Notes under the pieces: model-generated
Told to the model about the DNA's origin: nothing
The model's input: only the letters and a program-made list of their open reading frames with translations
Databases searched by the model: none
Translations under genes and position numbers: made by a program
Shown: one piece after another, positions 27,901 to 42,900 of the stretch
How positions within the stretch are numbered: position 1 is the first letter of the stretch
Layout of the letters: every line of letters begins with the position of its first letter
Assembly (NCBI GenBank): GCA_022606425.2
Contig: JAHDVF020000009.1
Location: 744,001 to 808,000, forward strand
Source of the DNA: Lepidostoma basale
Lineage: Eukaryota; Arthropoda; Insecta; Trichoptera; Lepidostomatidae
Reading direction: 5' to 3'
DNA length: 64,000 bases

Positions 27901-30900
27901 TTTTTCGTGCAGATTATTTGAAAAACATCCACATATTTTTAGCTTTCAAACGAGGTATTTAAACTAAACATAGGTTTTAAGATTATAGAGAAATCAATAT
28001 TACACTAGAAGAAGGTAGAAAATCGTCTAATAACATAAATCATCAAAACATTGAATTAAGTACCTAAATGTTACTTAAAATATCAATATTTCTTAAAATA
28101 TCGAATTTAGATTATAATATACAGGTATAATCAAAAAGTGATTACGGGTGTGACTCATATTCATAATGATACTTATAATTTATTTTCATTATTTAAAATG
28201 AACTTCTACTGTGAAATTTCAAATAACATAATTTTTTTTTAATCAAACATATTTCTTTGTCCATTTTTAATGCCTACCCTTTCGGGGAGATGGCATGATA
28301 GATATATTATCACATTTTTTTGTGTATTTACAAAATAATCAAGATATGTTCCTTTGGCTATTGTAACATAAGATTAAAAATATCTCTCTGTGGTGTATTT
28401 CATTTATGTAGTGTCCAGGTTTCAGAGGCATATTTTTAAATGGTTAAATGGGATACCTGAACTTATCAATCTGGTCCTGCTGTCCCTTAATGAGCGCCTT
28501 GTGTACGCAGGTCTGGTGGTCCATGGCGCGGAGGCGCAGACCCTCCCAGCGCTCGCGCAGCAGCCGCATCTGCAGGCGCACCTCTGCCGCCTCCTCCCTC
28601 GAGAGCCTCTGCTCACCAACCAGGCGGGCTCCTTCCTCCAGCACCGTACCCACAAGCACCTGATTCTCCGATAGCTCCAACATGAATTTCTGCACATTCA
28701 AATTTAATTTAATTAGTAAATAGTCTTTGGTGTTGAGGACGTAGTAAGATAGGGAAGAAGCAAAAGGTGCTTTTGGAGAGACCACGTAGACCGCATGGAG
28801 AATACAAGAATCGCAAAAATTGTTAAAGATGAAAACCCAAGCAGCAAGAAACTACCAGGAAGGCCGCCAAAAAGATGGAGAGATGGCTGGACATCATCAT
28901 CCCAGGACAACTCACCGTCACAAACAGGTCATACGACCTAAACTAAGAGGAAGAAGAAGAAGAAAAAATAAATAGTCCGATAATTATAACTAACACCAGC
29001 GAATACCAACCATTTCTGTTTTTATTTTTTAATATGTATATATCATAATAGCCTAAGAGACAAAGTCAGAAACAAAACGTGAGAGGAAAAACAAAGGTCA
29101 CTGACATCATCTACCATCTACTCTAATGGCAGGCAAAAAGCCAACCAGACAACAGATAGCTAGGCGCAAATGACTATGTATCAGTCAAACTCTGAGACAG
29201 AACCGAGTGTGAATTGCTCAGGACGCACTAGACTAGTTACCTGTGGGTGGAAAGACGAGGCAGACCTAGAGCCACCTGCAGAAAAACCCTGCGGGAAGAG
29301 ATTAAGGTGGCTGGACTCAATTGGGATGGTATTATGCATGAGTCAGGTGCAGAAGAGTCCTTGAGACCCAATGCACCACGGAGATGTGACAGGGCAATAA
29401 GGAGAAGAAGATTAACACATTGTCTACGAGAAGGGTATTAATACCCATTTACTGGACTAGTGGTGACCAAATACATGGTGGTATAAATACATATTTCATG
29501 GACTCCACGTAAACTAGAGGCTTCCATAGGAAATCTTCTTATCTTAGAAAACCAAATGCATTTTAATAATAATTTGTTTACCTCGTGGTTGTGGAAATGT
29601 TCCTTGATAGCGTTGAGGTCGCTGGGCATGGAGGGACTGGCAGCGAGGCGGTCCTCAGCCTCTAAGAGCCAGGTGAGCACCTCCTCTAGTGCCTGACCAT
29701 AGCCTCCAAGCTCCGCAGACGCGTTGGTAGCCAGGGACAAAGGACGGCTTCTAGGCGGCTGGAAAATAAACAAATTTAAAGTGTATATTAAAAAATGAAC
29801 AGACGAACCATAAGTTTTGGATTTATTTGATAAATTTATATAAGAGCATAAATATAAATCAATTAATTAAATGGAAATTGAAGCACAAATTCAAATTCAT
29901 AGTTTTTCTCTTCTATATTCGCTATTACTTTGTGAACATTTATTTATTTTTACTACACTGAAGAGGGTCGTCTATAGCCTGAAACATGTTTGGGCGTCTA
30001 TCGGCTTGACACATTTTTGTGAAAAGTGCAAAAAAATATTATAAAAATATAATAATTTTATAAAAATTATTCAAATTATAATTTATCACTCAATATGGAA
30101 GTATCGTGAGGACTCTATTTTTGATACCCCACTATTTATGAAATAAATAGCACTTTTAAACATTATTAGAGCCAGTAACATTAAATAAGTGAAAAATTAT
30201 AAATAAAATTACTTATAACTAAACTATCAACCTTTGTGGCAGAGTGGTAAGGTGCCATTCTGAAGGTCCCAGGTTCGATTCCCAGCGATGGGAGTGTGAT
30301 TGTCACACTGTCTTTGGTCTGGTGTAGTATTCACATGACAATAAAATGGTGATATATAAGCTATCACACGTCATGAGACTCAATATATAATAGTTAAAAT
30401 AAATTGTATACAGTAATTGGATTCAAACAACCTGTTGTATGCAAGAAAAATAAATAAAAATTATTGAGTAAACCAATTCATATAAATAAATATTTAAGAG
30501 GTTCAAAATATTTGTTTGAAAAATTAAATTGAATCAATTATACACTGTGAAACTATTTTATTACAATATGTTAAGGAAAATCTCATTATGAGATTGTTTT
30601 TAAAATACTTAATAATGTTCACGAAATTAAGTGACCCTTGAAAAAAGTTATTGAAATTTTACCTCCAAGTTGGTGGGGGAGCCCAGAGGACTCATGTTAT
30701 CCGAGTGAACGGACATGTCGATATCTCCCACGTCTTCCCCGGAGTGAGGGAGAGACTGGAACATGCACATCACATACATCATGATGGACTTCTTGTCTGG
30801 GACGGACGTGTTCACATCTGAAAACAATAAAATACCAAGATCAAATTCTGGAACGATGAAATTTTTTAATTAAGGTTTGTTAATTTGTTATCTAATAATA

Positions 30901-33900
30901 TTATAAAACTAACTAACCATCACGCAGTCTCCCCGGAAGCAGAAAGAATGGAACGGCACACTGTTCTGTCCTGACATACTTCTTTCGCATCCTGTACATT
31001 CATACATCTTGTCATGCATGCACGTCGATTTCCCAGACTCCTCATTGATTGATTTAATCGTGCCACGTTTTCCTCGGTCTTCCCCTATTTCTAGCTCCGT
31101 TCACGCCATTTATATTTACCTTATTCACCATTCTGTCTTCACTCATTCTTTCCATGTGTCCCAACCATCTTAATGACCCTTTCATTATTTTGATCATAAC
31201 ACTTTCATTCGCACCGCATTCACTTCTTAAACTTGTATTTGACACTATCATATACAAATTTACCACACATTCGTCTTAGAGATCTCATTTCTACTGCATT
31301 TATTCTACTTTCATCCTTCTTTTGCCAGTTCCATGCTTCACTTCCATACATAAGGGTTGGCACAAGAACACCCTTATGCACTGCCATTATATTATTGTGA
31401 TCAGTTTCGCGAAAACTGACATTTAAAGACTGGAATAATCTGCTGATGTCAGCAATACTGACAAAACTGGTCACATTAATAAATTTGAAGAAGAAATTAA
31501 ATAGTCTACATTTGTTATATTATTTCATTTAAGATTAACTTCCATCATATAAGAAAAGACAACAGATTATATTGTGAGCTTATTTTACAAAGCGAGAATA
31601 AAGATTAGCTTAAGATAAACTTGTTGATTTAGTAACATTTATACCATTGAAATTAAAACTCCAGTGTGTTCTAACATAATGGCTTTATTACTCAGCAATG
31701 TGTTTATTTTTTATTAACTAATAAGCAACAAAAAATGTGTCATATTGTGGCAAAGTGGTAACATCTGTAATTGTCACACCAAATGTCCCATGTTCGATTC
31801 CTGACGATGACAGTGAAATTCTCACACTATGTTTAGTCTGGTGTAGAATTCATATAACAATAAAATGGCGATAAATTAGCTACCTATCACATGTCAAGAG
31901 AATCTATAAAATAGCTATACCCTTACCGATTTGGCTCACACTGTAATAAAATAATACATTAATTGAAGCGTTCAGAGCAGACAAATACGTACAATGAACG
32001 ACAATTGAATAACAAATTAAAGATTAGCAATATTTGTAATGTTTGCCAGAGCAGAAAAACAAACCAAAGACGGTCTCTTCCCTTGAAAGTAGGAAAAGTA
32101 AACGAGGTAGAAGATTAAAGAAATTTTCAAAAGAAAATGAATCTTGCAGGATGTTAGAACAGTTGAATAATCATGGTACGACATCTATAGAGAAACAGAT
32201 GGAAAAACATCCTTGACACACCAAAAGTATTCCTGGTGACAAAGTTATATGAGAAAGAATTGTCAAGATGGTTTGGACACATGGAAATAATGAATGAAAA
32301 AAGTACATGTCAACGACGTAAACAGAAATAGAAATAGAGGAAGGCCAAGGAAAAGGTGGCATGATCAAATCAAATATTAAATGTCATGTGAGAAGTTGGA
32401 GAAATTAAGGGCGTGCAAGACACAATGTATGAATGTAGAGGAAGCGAGAGAAGTATGTCAGGAAAGAACAGTGTGGGGATTCATTATTTCTGCCTACCCC
32501 TTCAGTGAAGCAGAGTGATTGTTAGTTTAAAAATTAATTACCTTCGGGATCAAGTAATCTGTCGATTCCCAGGTGTTCTTGGGCCACTCGGAAGGCATGC
32601 TCAAGCCTTGCATTGGGGTGTCTCTTGGCAATACTCGAGAAATCAAACAGGTGGGGTCTCCAACGGTGGATCAGCGCATTGAAGGCCAGGCCATCTGACC
32701 ACGATGTGGAGAAATTCTTTATGTCCACTCCTGCATAGTTCTGAAAAAATATTTATAAATGCATTGAATTCCCATTTATTGAAAAAATTATGATCATACT
32801 GAGGCTGTTTAAATTGAAAAAATAAATAAATGTATATCCCAATATAAACGTATTTGTAGGTATTTAATATTGTGGAAAACATGTTTTCTACAGGTTTTAG
32901 TATATTTTATGAAATGACATGTTTTAATTGAAAAAAAAATGTTATAACTACACAAATGCTTGATTTTTTTTTCTATTCACAAGTTCAAAGGCTTTTTATT
33001 TTATTTGTAGTTATTTTATTTTATATTTTATTTCAAAGTTAATAATATTTTGAATACAGTGAATTTGATAATGGCGCTAAATAAGTTACTTATTACAAGC
33101 CACGAGGATCAATAGATAAAATATTGTATACCGTAATTGGGTTCAAATAAAACATACAAAAATGTAGAAGGCAACAAGAAACTACCACATTAAATATCCA
33201 AGTGGCATCCCAAGAATCAGCAAAGAATATTAGACTTTTCTGCAAATCAAACCCTAGGATAGAAACATAAAAAATATATATATACTATTATTGGTGTTAT
33301 AATAAATTTGCAACATGATTTTATTTATACCTTAGAGTTCTGCCTACACCAGGCGAGCAGCGTTTTCTCCAGATTGGTCTGCTGCAGCTCAGACATGAGG
33401 TCCTTGAGGTGGTAGTGCACCTGCCAGTGCAGGATGATGCTCCAGACCAAGCCGAGAATGAGTTTGGGGTTTCCGTCCACGATATCGTTGCTGCTGATGT
33501 TCACCAGCTTCACATTATTTTGCTCCAGGATGGACAGGGCATTGCTGACATTGTTGAGATGATGGACTCTCATCTTTCCTCGCTCCCGTTTCTATAAACC
33601 CAAACAAATTCACAAATGATTTACAACTAATGAAAACATGAAATCAAAATACCAGTTTACACTATAGAATTCCATAAAAACTTTTTTTTTAAATAAAACA
33701 CTTTTTTCCACTTCTGTCCAACACCTTCGTCATCGGAACAATTATTTTGTTGCGCAAAAAATGAGATATTTACTTTTTTCATTTCCGTGAAAGATTCTCT
33801 ATTTCACACATGTATTATTTCATTAGCTTAACTGTGAAAGAGTATTTGTTTAACAAAAAATAACTTTCAAATAACTCAAAAGACGCCATGCAAAATAATG

Positions 33901-36900
33901 GATATATTTCCGAACCATTATTGGGTTGCACAACAATTAAGTATTTTTTTCTTCGAATTATTATGTATTTTGTACATTCATTATTTATTTTTTTATTTCA
34001 CACTTAATTCTATAAAATAGTAAATGTTTAAATTTAATAAAAGCTAACGAACCGTATAATAATAATAATTCCTAGCAAAGCAGTGTACCGTGTCAGGTCC
34101 GGACTAAACTAAACTCAATAGACGCCATGCAAAATAATAGATTTAGACACTCATTGCGCAACAATTAAGATATTTTTTCTTAGCATGTTTTTCCATTAAT
34201 TATATCATTCTCTATTTCACACAACTATAAAAGAGTATTTGTTAACAATAACTACGTACTAAAATAGAACATGTTACAATAAAATAAAATACATTAAAAA
34301 GATGTACGCTGTCTTGCAACAATTATTTAGTTGCGTAACATATAGATTTTTTTAATGAAAGATTCTCAATTTTGCACATTCATTATCTAATTCTTTAATT
34401 CACTTAACCGCAAAAGAGTAATTCTTAAATTCACTTAACTGTAAAAGAGTATTTGTTTAACAAGTAAAAAAAAATTAAATAGCTCAAGATGTTCACTAAA
34501 CTCTTAATTTAACCCAAAAGATGGCATGCAAAATACTCTTAGATTTATTCCCAAAAAAAATTTTGCTGCGCAACAATAATGTTTCTTTTTGGTGTCCGGA
34601 ACTAAACCCAAAACATGAATATAAAAAATATTCCTGGAATCGATTACTGCCCAAAATGTGTTTTTGATTGATTCCAGACCTTAGCAGCTATGTGGATGGG
34701 GAAAACCGAATAAGGCGATGCCAACCTTACGGACCAAGAACTATAACATATAATATTTAAATTCAGTAATAATTAAAACAAAATTACCATGTTTTCATAC
34801 ATTATATATGAACATGTAAGAGATAATAAAAATTAAAACCCATTGTATTAAATACGAACCTCCAAGAATACCTGTAATACCAATAGTTAAATTCAGAAAA
34901 TTTTACATAAGATTATTTTTGTATAGAATCATGTTTCCCACCCCTGATCTGTATGTATATAAAGGACTAAGTTTACAATAGTGTTACCAGTCTGTCGATG
35001 CCAGCGAGCCTGGCGAAACCGGTCGCTGTCTAAATAAAGACAAAAGTGGAAGTAGTTAAAAAACATCGTTTTATATAATTATTATTTAAAATGAACTTCC
35101 ATCAAGAGATTTCAGTAAAATCATTTGATTATCCAAAACATGGCATTAAAATTATGGATATATTCCCGAATAATTATTTAGTTGCGCAACAATCTCTAAA
35201 TCACACCATGAAGTAGTCCGTTATCTACGTTTTACACTACATTAAGAATACGTGTTTAAATAAATTAAAAACAATTTATTAAAACACTGTTAGTTAAGGT
35301 TCAACACCATCATCGTAACAACGATAAAAACTGTAGATATAAAAGGTAAAAAACAGTAAAAATAAAATAGCTGTAAAACCGTCGGAATATGTGAAGAATG
35401 AACTCAAAAACGGAAAAACATAGTAAAAAAATCAGTATGGAATTCCACATTGTTAATGCACAGCACAAATTAAACCCAAAAGACGGAAAACATGATGGAT
35501 ATATTCACTAATAATAATTAAGTTGCGCAACATTAATATTTATTTCATTATTTCACACTCAACTATAAAAGAGTAATTGTGTAAAAATGTATAACAATAA
35601 AAATATCTAGAGAAGCTGTTCACCGTGTCAGGTCCGGACAACAAAACTCAGAAGACATGGAATGGATATATTTCCAAAACATTATTTAGTTGCGCAACAA
35701 TTAAGATTTGTTTTCATAAAAAATTCTCAATTTTGCACTTTCATTTTTTCAATCCTTTATTTCTCACTTAAATAAAATATTAATTGTTTATTTAACAATA
35801 AGTAAACCTAACGAACCGTATAATAACAATAAAAAATACTTCCAGATGCTGTTCACCGTGTCAGGTCCGGACTCGAAACTAAACTAAACCCAAACGAAGC
35901 CATGCAAAATAATAGATTTATTCCCGAATTTTTACTTAGTTGCGCAACAATTAATAAGACATTTAAAAAAAAATTAACGATTTTCTATTTATTATTTCAT
36001 TCTCTATTTCATGCTTACTATAAACTAGTATTTTAACAATAAAAAACTAACGAACGGTACCTTTAATAAAATTAGACACCATGAAAAGATGTTCACTATG
36101 TCGTGTCAGGACGTGTTGCATGTTTCCGAACCATTATTTAATTGCGCAACAATTAGGATTACCCAAAATATGGCATGCAAAATGGATGTATTCCCCCGAA
36201 CCATTATTTAGTTGTGCAACAATTTTTTTCAAGATATATTCTCTATTTCACTACAATTAAAACACTGTTAGTTAAGGTTATAAGCCTTCATCGGTAGAAC
36301 TATAAAAACTGCGATATAAAAAGTAAAAAATGAGTAGAAAAATTTGTTGTATAACCGTCGAAACCGTCGAAAAATATATCATCATTGTGGAGTTCGGAAT
36401 CCAAAGGACGGTATACAAAATAATGGAATTATTACGGAATATTTTTTTAGTTGTGTAACATTTAACATTTATTTTCATTGATTGATTCTATATTTCACAC
36501 TTCCACTTTTTCAGTATTTATTTCACACTTGTAATTAAAATAATACCTAGAGAAGCTGTGCACCGTGATAGGTCCGGACTTAAACTGAACCCAAAATACG
36601 CCATGCTGATGAATGGATTGTTTCCCGAATTTATTTAGTTGCGCAACAATTAAGACATTTTTAAACTTCGTTAAAAGATTTTCTTTTCATTCTCTATTTC
36701 ACACTTAACTGTAAACTAGTATTTTAACAATAAAAACGAACAAACGGTACCTATAATAAAATAAAACCCTTTGAAAAGATGTTCACTATGTCGTGTTCGG
36801 ACTAAAACTAACCCCAAAAGGTGGCATGCAAAATGGATTTATTCCCGAACAATTAATTAGTTGCGCAACAATTCATAAACTGCGAGTTTTTAAGGATTAG

Positions 36901-39900
36901 TGTTTTAATAAATAAAAACACTTAATGTTAATTTGTTAATTAAGGTTCCACACCATCATCGGGAGAACGATAAAAACTGTAGATATAATGAGAAAAAAAG
37001 AGTAAAAAAAAAATTTGCTGTAAAACCGTCGAAATATGTGAAAAGTAAACTCAAAAGCCATGATTGATTTATTCCCGAGTTTAGTGACGAAACATTTTTT
37101 TTTATAAATATATTCCAAATTTCTATTATTTAGTTACGCGACAATTAGTTTTATATTTTCAATGAAAGATTTTCACATTTTACTATAAAAAAGTATTTCT
37201 TTATTAATATGTTAATCTAACGAATAGTTAAATAATAATAAAAAAATACCCAGAGAATCTGTGCGACGTGTCAGGTCCGGGCTCGTAACTAAACTCAAAA
37301 GACGTCATGCAAAATAATGGATAAATTTCTGTTATTGAAATATTTTCCGTTTCGCACATTCATTTTTTTCAATCCTTTATTTCACACTTAACTATATAAG
37401 AGTATTTGTTTAACAATAAGTTAAGCTAACGAACAATAATAATAATCAAAATACCTAGAGAAGCTGTTCACCGTGTCAGGTCCGGGCTAAAACTAAACCC
37501 AAAAGACGCCATGCAAAATAATGGATTTATTCCCGAATTTATTTGATTGCGCAACCATTTTTTTTAAACTTCATTGAGATATTTTCCATTTATTATTTCA
37601 ACCTCTATTTCACACTTAACTATAAACTAGTATTTTAACAATTAAAATCTAACGAACTGTACTTTTAATAAAATAAAACGCCTAGAAAAGATGTCCACTA
37701 TGTGGTGTCTGGACTTGAAAATGAACCCAAAAGATTGCATGGAAAATAGATTTATTCCCGAACAATTATTTAGTTGCGCAACAATTAAGATTTTTTTAAA
37801 GAAAAATTCGCTAATGTTCGCTGTAGTCCATTGTCTACGTTTGTTCATAAAATATATTAAGAAAGAGTGTTTTTAATAAGTAAGGTTCAACACCTTCATC
37901 ATCGCGAGAACGATAAAAACTGTAGATATACTCGAAAAAGGTAAAAAAAAACAGTAAAAAAACTAAATTGGTGTTAAACCGTCGAAATATAAGAAAAATA
38001 AACTCAAAAGCGGAAAAAAACATTGTTTTAATTCGTAAAAAAATTATCATAATGGAATTCCACATTGTTGATGCACAAACTAAACCCAAAAGACAGAAAA
38101 CAAAATAATGGATTTGATCTAGAATAATTATTTAATTACGCAACATATTTTTTTTTCATTGACAGTCTACATTTCACACTTCCGACTTTTTAATTATTTA
38201 ACACTTAGCAAAAAAACTGAATTTGTTTAACAATAAATATAGCTAACGAAAAAATTAAATAATACCTAGAGAAGCTGTGTGCACCGCACACCGTGTCAGG
38301 TCCGGACTCAAAACTGAACCCAAAAGAGGCCATGCTGATGAATGGATTTTTTCCCGAATTTATTAATTTGCGCAACAATTAAGACATTTTTTAATTTCGT
38401 TGAATTTCATTATCTATTTCACACTTAACTATAAACAAGTATTTTAACAATAAAAAATTAACAAACGGAACCTATAAAAATATAATAAAACAACTTGAAA
38501 AGACGTTCACTATGTCGTGTCCGGACTTAAACTCAACCCAATAGATGGGATGCAAAATGGATTTATTCCCGAATAATTATTTAGTTGCGCAACAATAAAG
38601 ATTTTTTCCAAGAAAAATTCTCTAATTCACATCATGAAACCAAAACTGTAATCTGTTGTCTACGTGTGTAAAGAATAAGTGTTTTAATAGATAAAAACAC
38701 TTAATGTTAACACTATTAGTTAATTATGGTTCTACACCATCATCCGGAGAACGAAAAAAACTGTAGATATAAAAGCTTAAAAAGCATTTTTAAAAATAGC
38801 TGTAAAACCGTCAAAATATGTGAAAAATTAAAAACTCAAAAGCAAAAAAAACATTGCTTTAATTCGTAAAAAAATCATTATGGAATTCCACATCGGTAAC
38901 GCACAAACTAAACCCAAAATACGGTATACAAAATAATGGATTTATTACGGAATAATTATTAAGTTGAACTTTTTTTTTCATTGATTGATTCTATATTTCA
39001 CACTTAACTATGAAAGTGTATTTATTTTACAATAAGTTAACGAACGAAAAAAAAATACCTAGGGTTGTGCACCGTGTCAGGTCCGGATTCAAAATGAACC
39101 CAAAAGACGCTATGCAAAATAATGGACATATTTCCGAACCATTATTTAGTTGCGCAAAAATTTTAAAAAAATATTTCTCTAACTTGCGCTTTAATTATTA
39201 AATTATTTATATCACACGTAACTATAAAAAAGTATTTGTAAAACAGTAAGTAAAGCTTACGAAAAAATCAAATAATACCTAGAGAAGCTGTACACCGTGT
39301 CAGGTCCGGACTCAAACTGAACGCAAACGACGACACAGAAAAAAATTATGTCGAACATAGGTATAATAAATATTTCAATGTGTTGCGCAATAATATTTTT
39401 TTATATATTTAATTTAAATATAAATTGTTACTCACATATTGCTGGGCCGTAAGGATTTCCAACAAGGAGAGAAGGCAGTCTCCATTTCTGAGGTCAAGGA
39501 ATATATCATCAACCAGTGGTTTGTTGTTCTGGAAAACAATTTAAAGAAACATTCAGTAATATTAAAAAAAAAAAAAAACATATTTTAATAACAAGCAAAA
39601 ATATTGAAAGCGTATTTAGGATAGTACAGCCCCTTTAAATTAAATTTTAAATTAACAAAACTTTATACAATTTTTTATAATTTATTATGAAGTGTAACTA
39701 ACTAACGAACCATCGCACCGTTCTCTTACATCATACACCGTGAAACACACGCTCGTCATAATTCCGACTTCATATCCTTTAAAATAATAATTCCGACTTC
39801 ATATCCTTTAAAATTCACATTCTTCGACTTATTTTTCCATAACTTGTGTTTACCTTTTTAACCGTTCTTCCCTCATCTATTTATCCTGTATGTCCAAACA

Positions 39901-42900
39901 ACCTTAGAGACCATTTTTTAAATTTTCATTTTGGCATTCATCTGCCTTATATTGTTTCTAATTTCTTACTTCAGAATTATAAATAATAAAATGTATGTAT
40001 GTATGTGTATACATATTTACATACATTTAATTATTTTGAATATTATTTTAATCCTTTACTGCGGATGACTACATTTGCAGTCCAAAAAATGGTTGGAACT
40101 ATGGCAGACTAAATTTGCAGCTCATATTTGAATGTATCTTATAAACCTTGTTACTTTAGTTTCATACTTCTAAATTGTACGTAATATTAAACTGGAACTA
40201 TCTATCTGAGCTGTAAATATAGCCAGCCGCAAACCATTTTCGAAACCATTTTTACTGCAAATGAAGCCTTTGCACAATAGGGATTAAAGAAGAAGATTAA
40301 GAAATTAGAAAGGAATATAAGGCAGATGAATGCGTCCTAAAAAAATGATCACCAAGATGGTTTGGACATATGGAACGAATTGATGAGTGAAGAACGGTTA
40401 AAAATATACATACAAGTATCAATAAGTATGGCAAAAGAGATAAGTCGGAAAAATCGACGAGTGTGCGTGTCACGGTGTATGATGTGAAAGAATCGTGAGA
40501 GGCGTGTCAGGGTAGAACAGCATGGCGGTCCATCCTCTCTGCCTACTCATTCAAGGAATGGTGTGATGGTTAGGTTAGGTCGAGAGAAGAATGGTTTAAA
40601 AAGTGTGTACGAGCAGTATGAATGGAAAAAAAAGTTGAGGACGGCCAATGAAAATATGACATGACCAAATTAATAAATTGCTAAAAGGCTGCTATGGACA
40701 AAGTCAGGAAAATCGACGAGCGCGCGTATCACAAGGTATGATGTAAAATAAGCGTAAGAGTTGTGTCAGGATAGAACAGCGTGGCGGTCCACCCTCTCTG
40801 CATACCACTCCAGGGAGTGGTGAGATGGTTAGTTTATTGATCGTTTATCAAGATGGTTTTAATACCTCCCATCTGGAGTAACCCGTTCTAGATGAAAGTT
40901 AATTGTTTAAAAATTCTAGACATATACAGGTACACAAAAAAACAAACAAAAAAACCATCACGCCGTTTCACCGCAGAGGTAGGCAGAGAGAATGGACCGC
41001 CACACAACTATATCCTGGCACACCTCTTTAGATTCTTCCACATTCATACAGCGAGTCATACACGCACGTCGATTCTTCCGACTTCTAACATGACCAACCT
41101 TTAAAATTTGATTAATTTGATCATGCCATGTTTTCCTCGGTCTGCCTCGACTCCGTACTCCATTTACATCATTAACGTACACTTTCTTAACCATTCTTTC
41201 TCCATCCATGCGCTCCATATGTCCGAACCAACGCAGCGATCCTTTCATAATACCTTCTTCCGCTCTACATTTCCTTTTACATTCTATTTTCCTTTCTTAT
41301 ATCAGCATTCGAGATTCTGTCGTATATCGTTCTACTACACATACGTCTTAGGGACCTCATCTCTACCACATTTATTCTGCTCTCATCCTTCTACTGCCAG
41401 TTCCATGCTTAGCTTCCATACATTAGGGTTGGGACCAGAACTCCATTGTGAACGGACGTTTTTGCTTTCATTGATTTGACTTTGACGTCACTATTGGTAC
41501 ACCTACAGGTTCACTGTATGTACCGTATGCCAGCAGGTACACTTTATAATAAATTAATACACGATAAGGTAAATTGTGTGAAGTTAGCTAATTGTAAGAG
41601 AAAATCATGACGGTGAAGCATCTGCGCGTATTTCACATTAAAACAGTGAGGCAATTGAGTAAGAATTGGTTACATGTACCGTGTAACACAGTGTATGCAA
41701 AATGATCGTCATCCTATGCTAATTTTGCAACACATCTGCATAGCGGTGTAAACATCGGGTCAAATCAGAGAACGAATGATTTACTGGCAAGTAAATTTGC
41801 ATTTGCGTTAGTGTAAATAACATTCGTTTTTTAACCCTAGAGAGCGCAGTGATGCACATATGAATCAATCTTATTTTATCTTAATATATTTATATTGAGC
41901 GGAATAAACCTTCGTGGCAGAATGGCAAAAGCTATGACTGCCACACAAAGGTCCCGGGTTCGATTCCCGGCGATGGCATTGTGGTTGTCACACTGTATTT
42001 GGGCTGGTGTAGAATTCACGTGACCGTGGACGGCAAAGAGAAGTGCAGGGCGACCGCAACTACGGTGGAAGGATGACCTGAACAGACACATCGGAATAAC
42101 CTGGATGCAGTCTGCACAGGACAGAGTGACATGGAAGCGAATGGAGGAGGTCTTTGTCCAGGAGTGGACGGGAATAAGCTGAAGAAGAAGAAGAAGAAGA
42201 AAACGTAGTGGAAAAGAGTCGTCGCTGCGAGACAGAGAAGACGAGGTCCAACCGCAGGGGGAGAATTTCCTTGTTCAGAATGTGATAAAGTCTGGTTTTC
42301 CAAAATAAGACTGTATCTACACCAAGTGGTACAGAAGGCAGACCTAATTATTTTTGTAATCCTTATTCTCGCACTCACAGGCAATAGGCATCATTCGGGG
42401 CTCTATTGAGAACCCCTATGTTCTGGAGCAAATAGGTATTTTTGTTCCTGATAAATTACCTGCGACAGCGCCGACATCAATTGTTCTTTGCTCCGTCACG
42501 CAGAACCAACCTGCCTTTGGTGATGCCAGTAGGACGAGCAATTCGGACGTTGAATCTAATCGTCTCGGATTTGGACATTTTCAGTGTCAGTGAGGCAGTG
42601 TTCAAAAAAAATTAAATTGCAAAATCTGGAAAGAGTACTGCCTCACTGACGTCGACATATTTTGGTTCCTTCTGATATGTATGATTTTTTGGTTTTATGT
42701 CGTTGTTTTATCTTTGTTACACCCTTTTTTGTTCAAATGTGTCGCCTAAATGTTTTTCGTTTGTTATGTCTCATTTGTGTATTATGTATAAATAAATAAA
42801 ATAATAAAATAAAATCATGATTATACCACTGCGTGTTTTGAGTAAGAAAAATGTAAGCTGCTATATAAAAAATATCGACCGCCACTGTTCCATACTAATA

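Noticed and set aside
33660..39420. CRISPR-like array or repeated mini-exons (CTAG/GTATT donors next to the CCGGAC block)
   Set aside because: Units are 200-300 bp and diverged, with no short identical repeats and unique spacers. The donor-like GT is not conserved between copies.
41905..41985. Genuine tRNA gene
   Set aside because: A and B boxes are perfect but no acceptor stem closes, and the sequence continues into the SINE body repeated in five other places.
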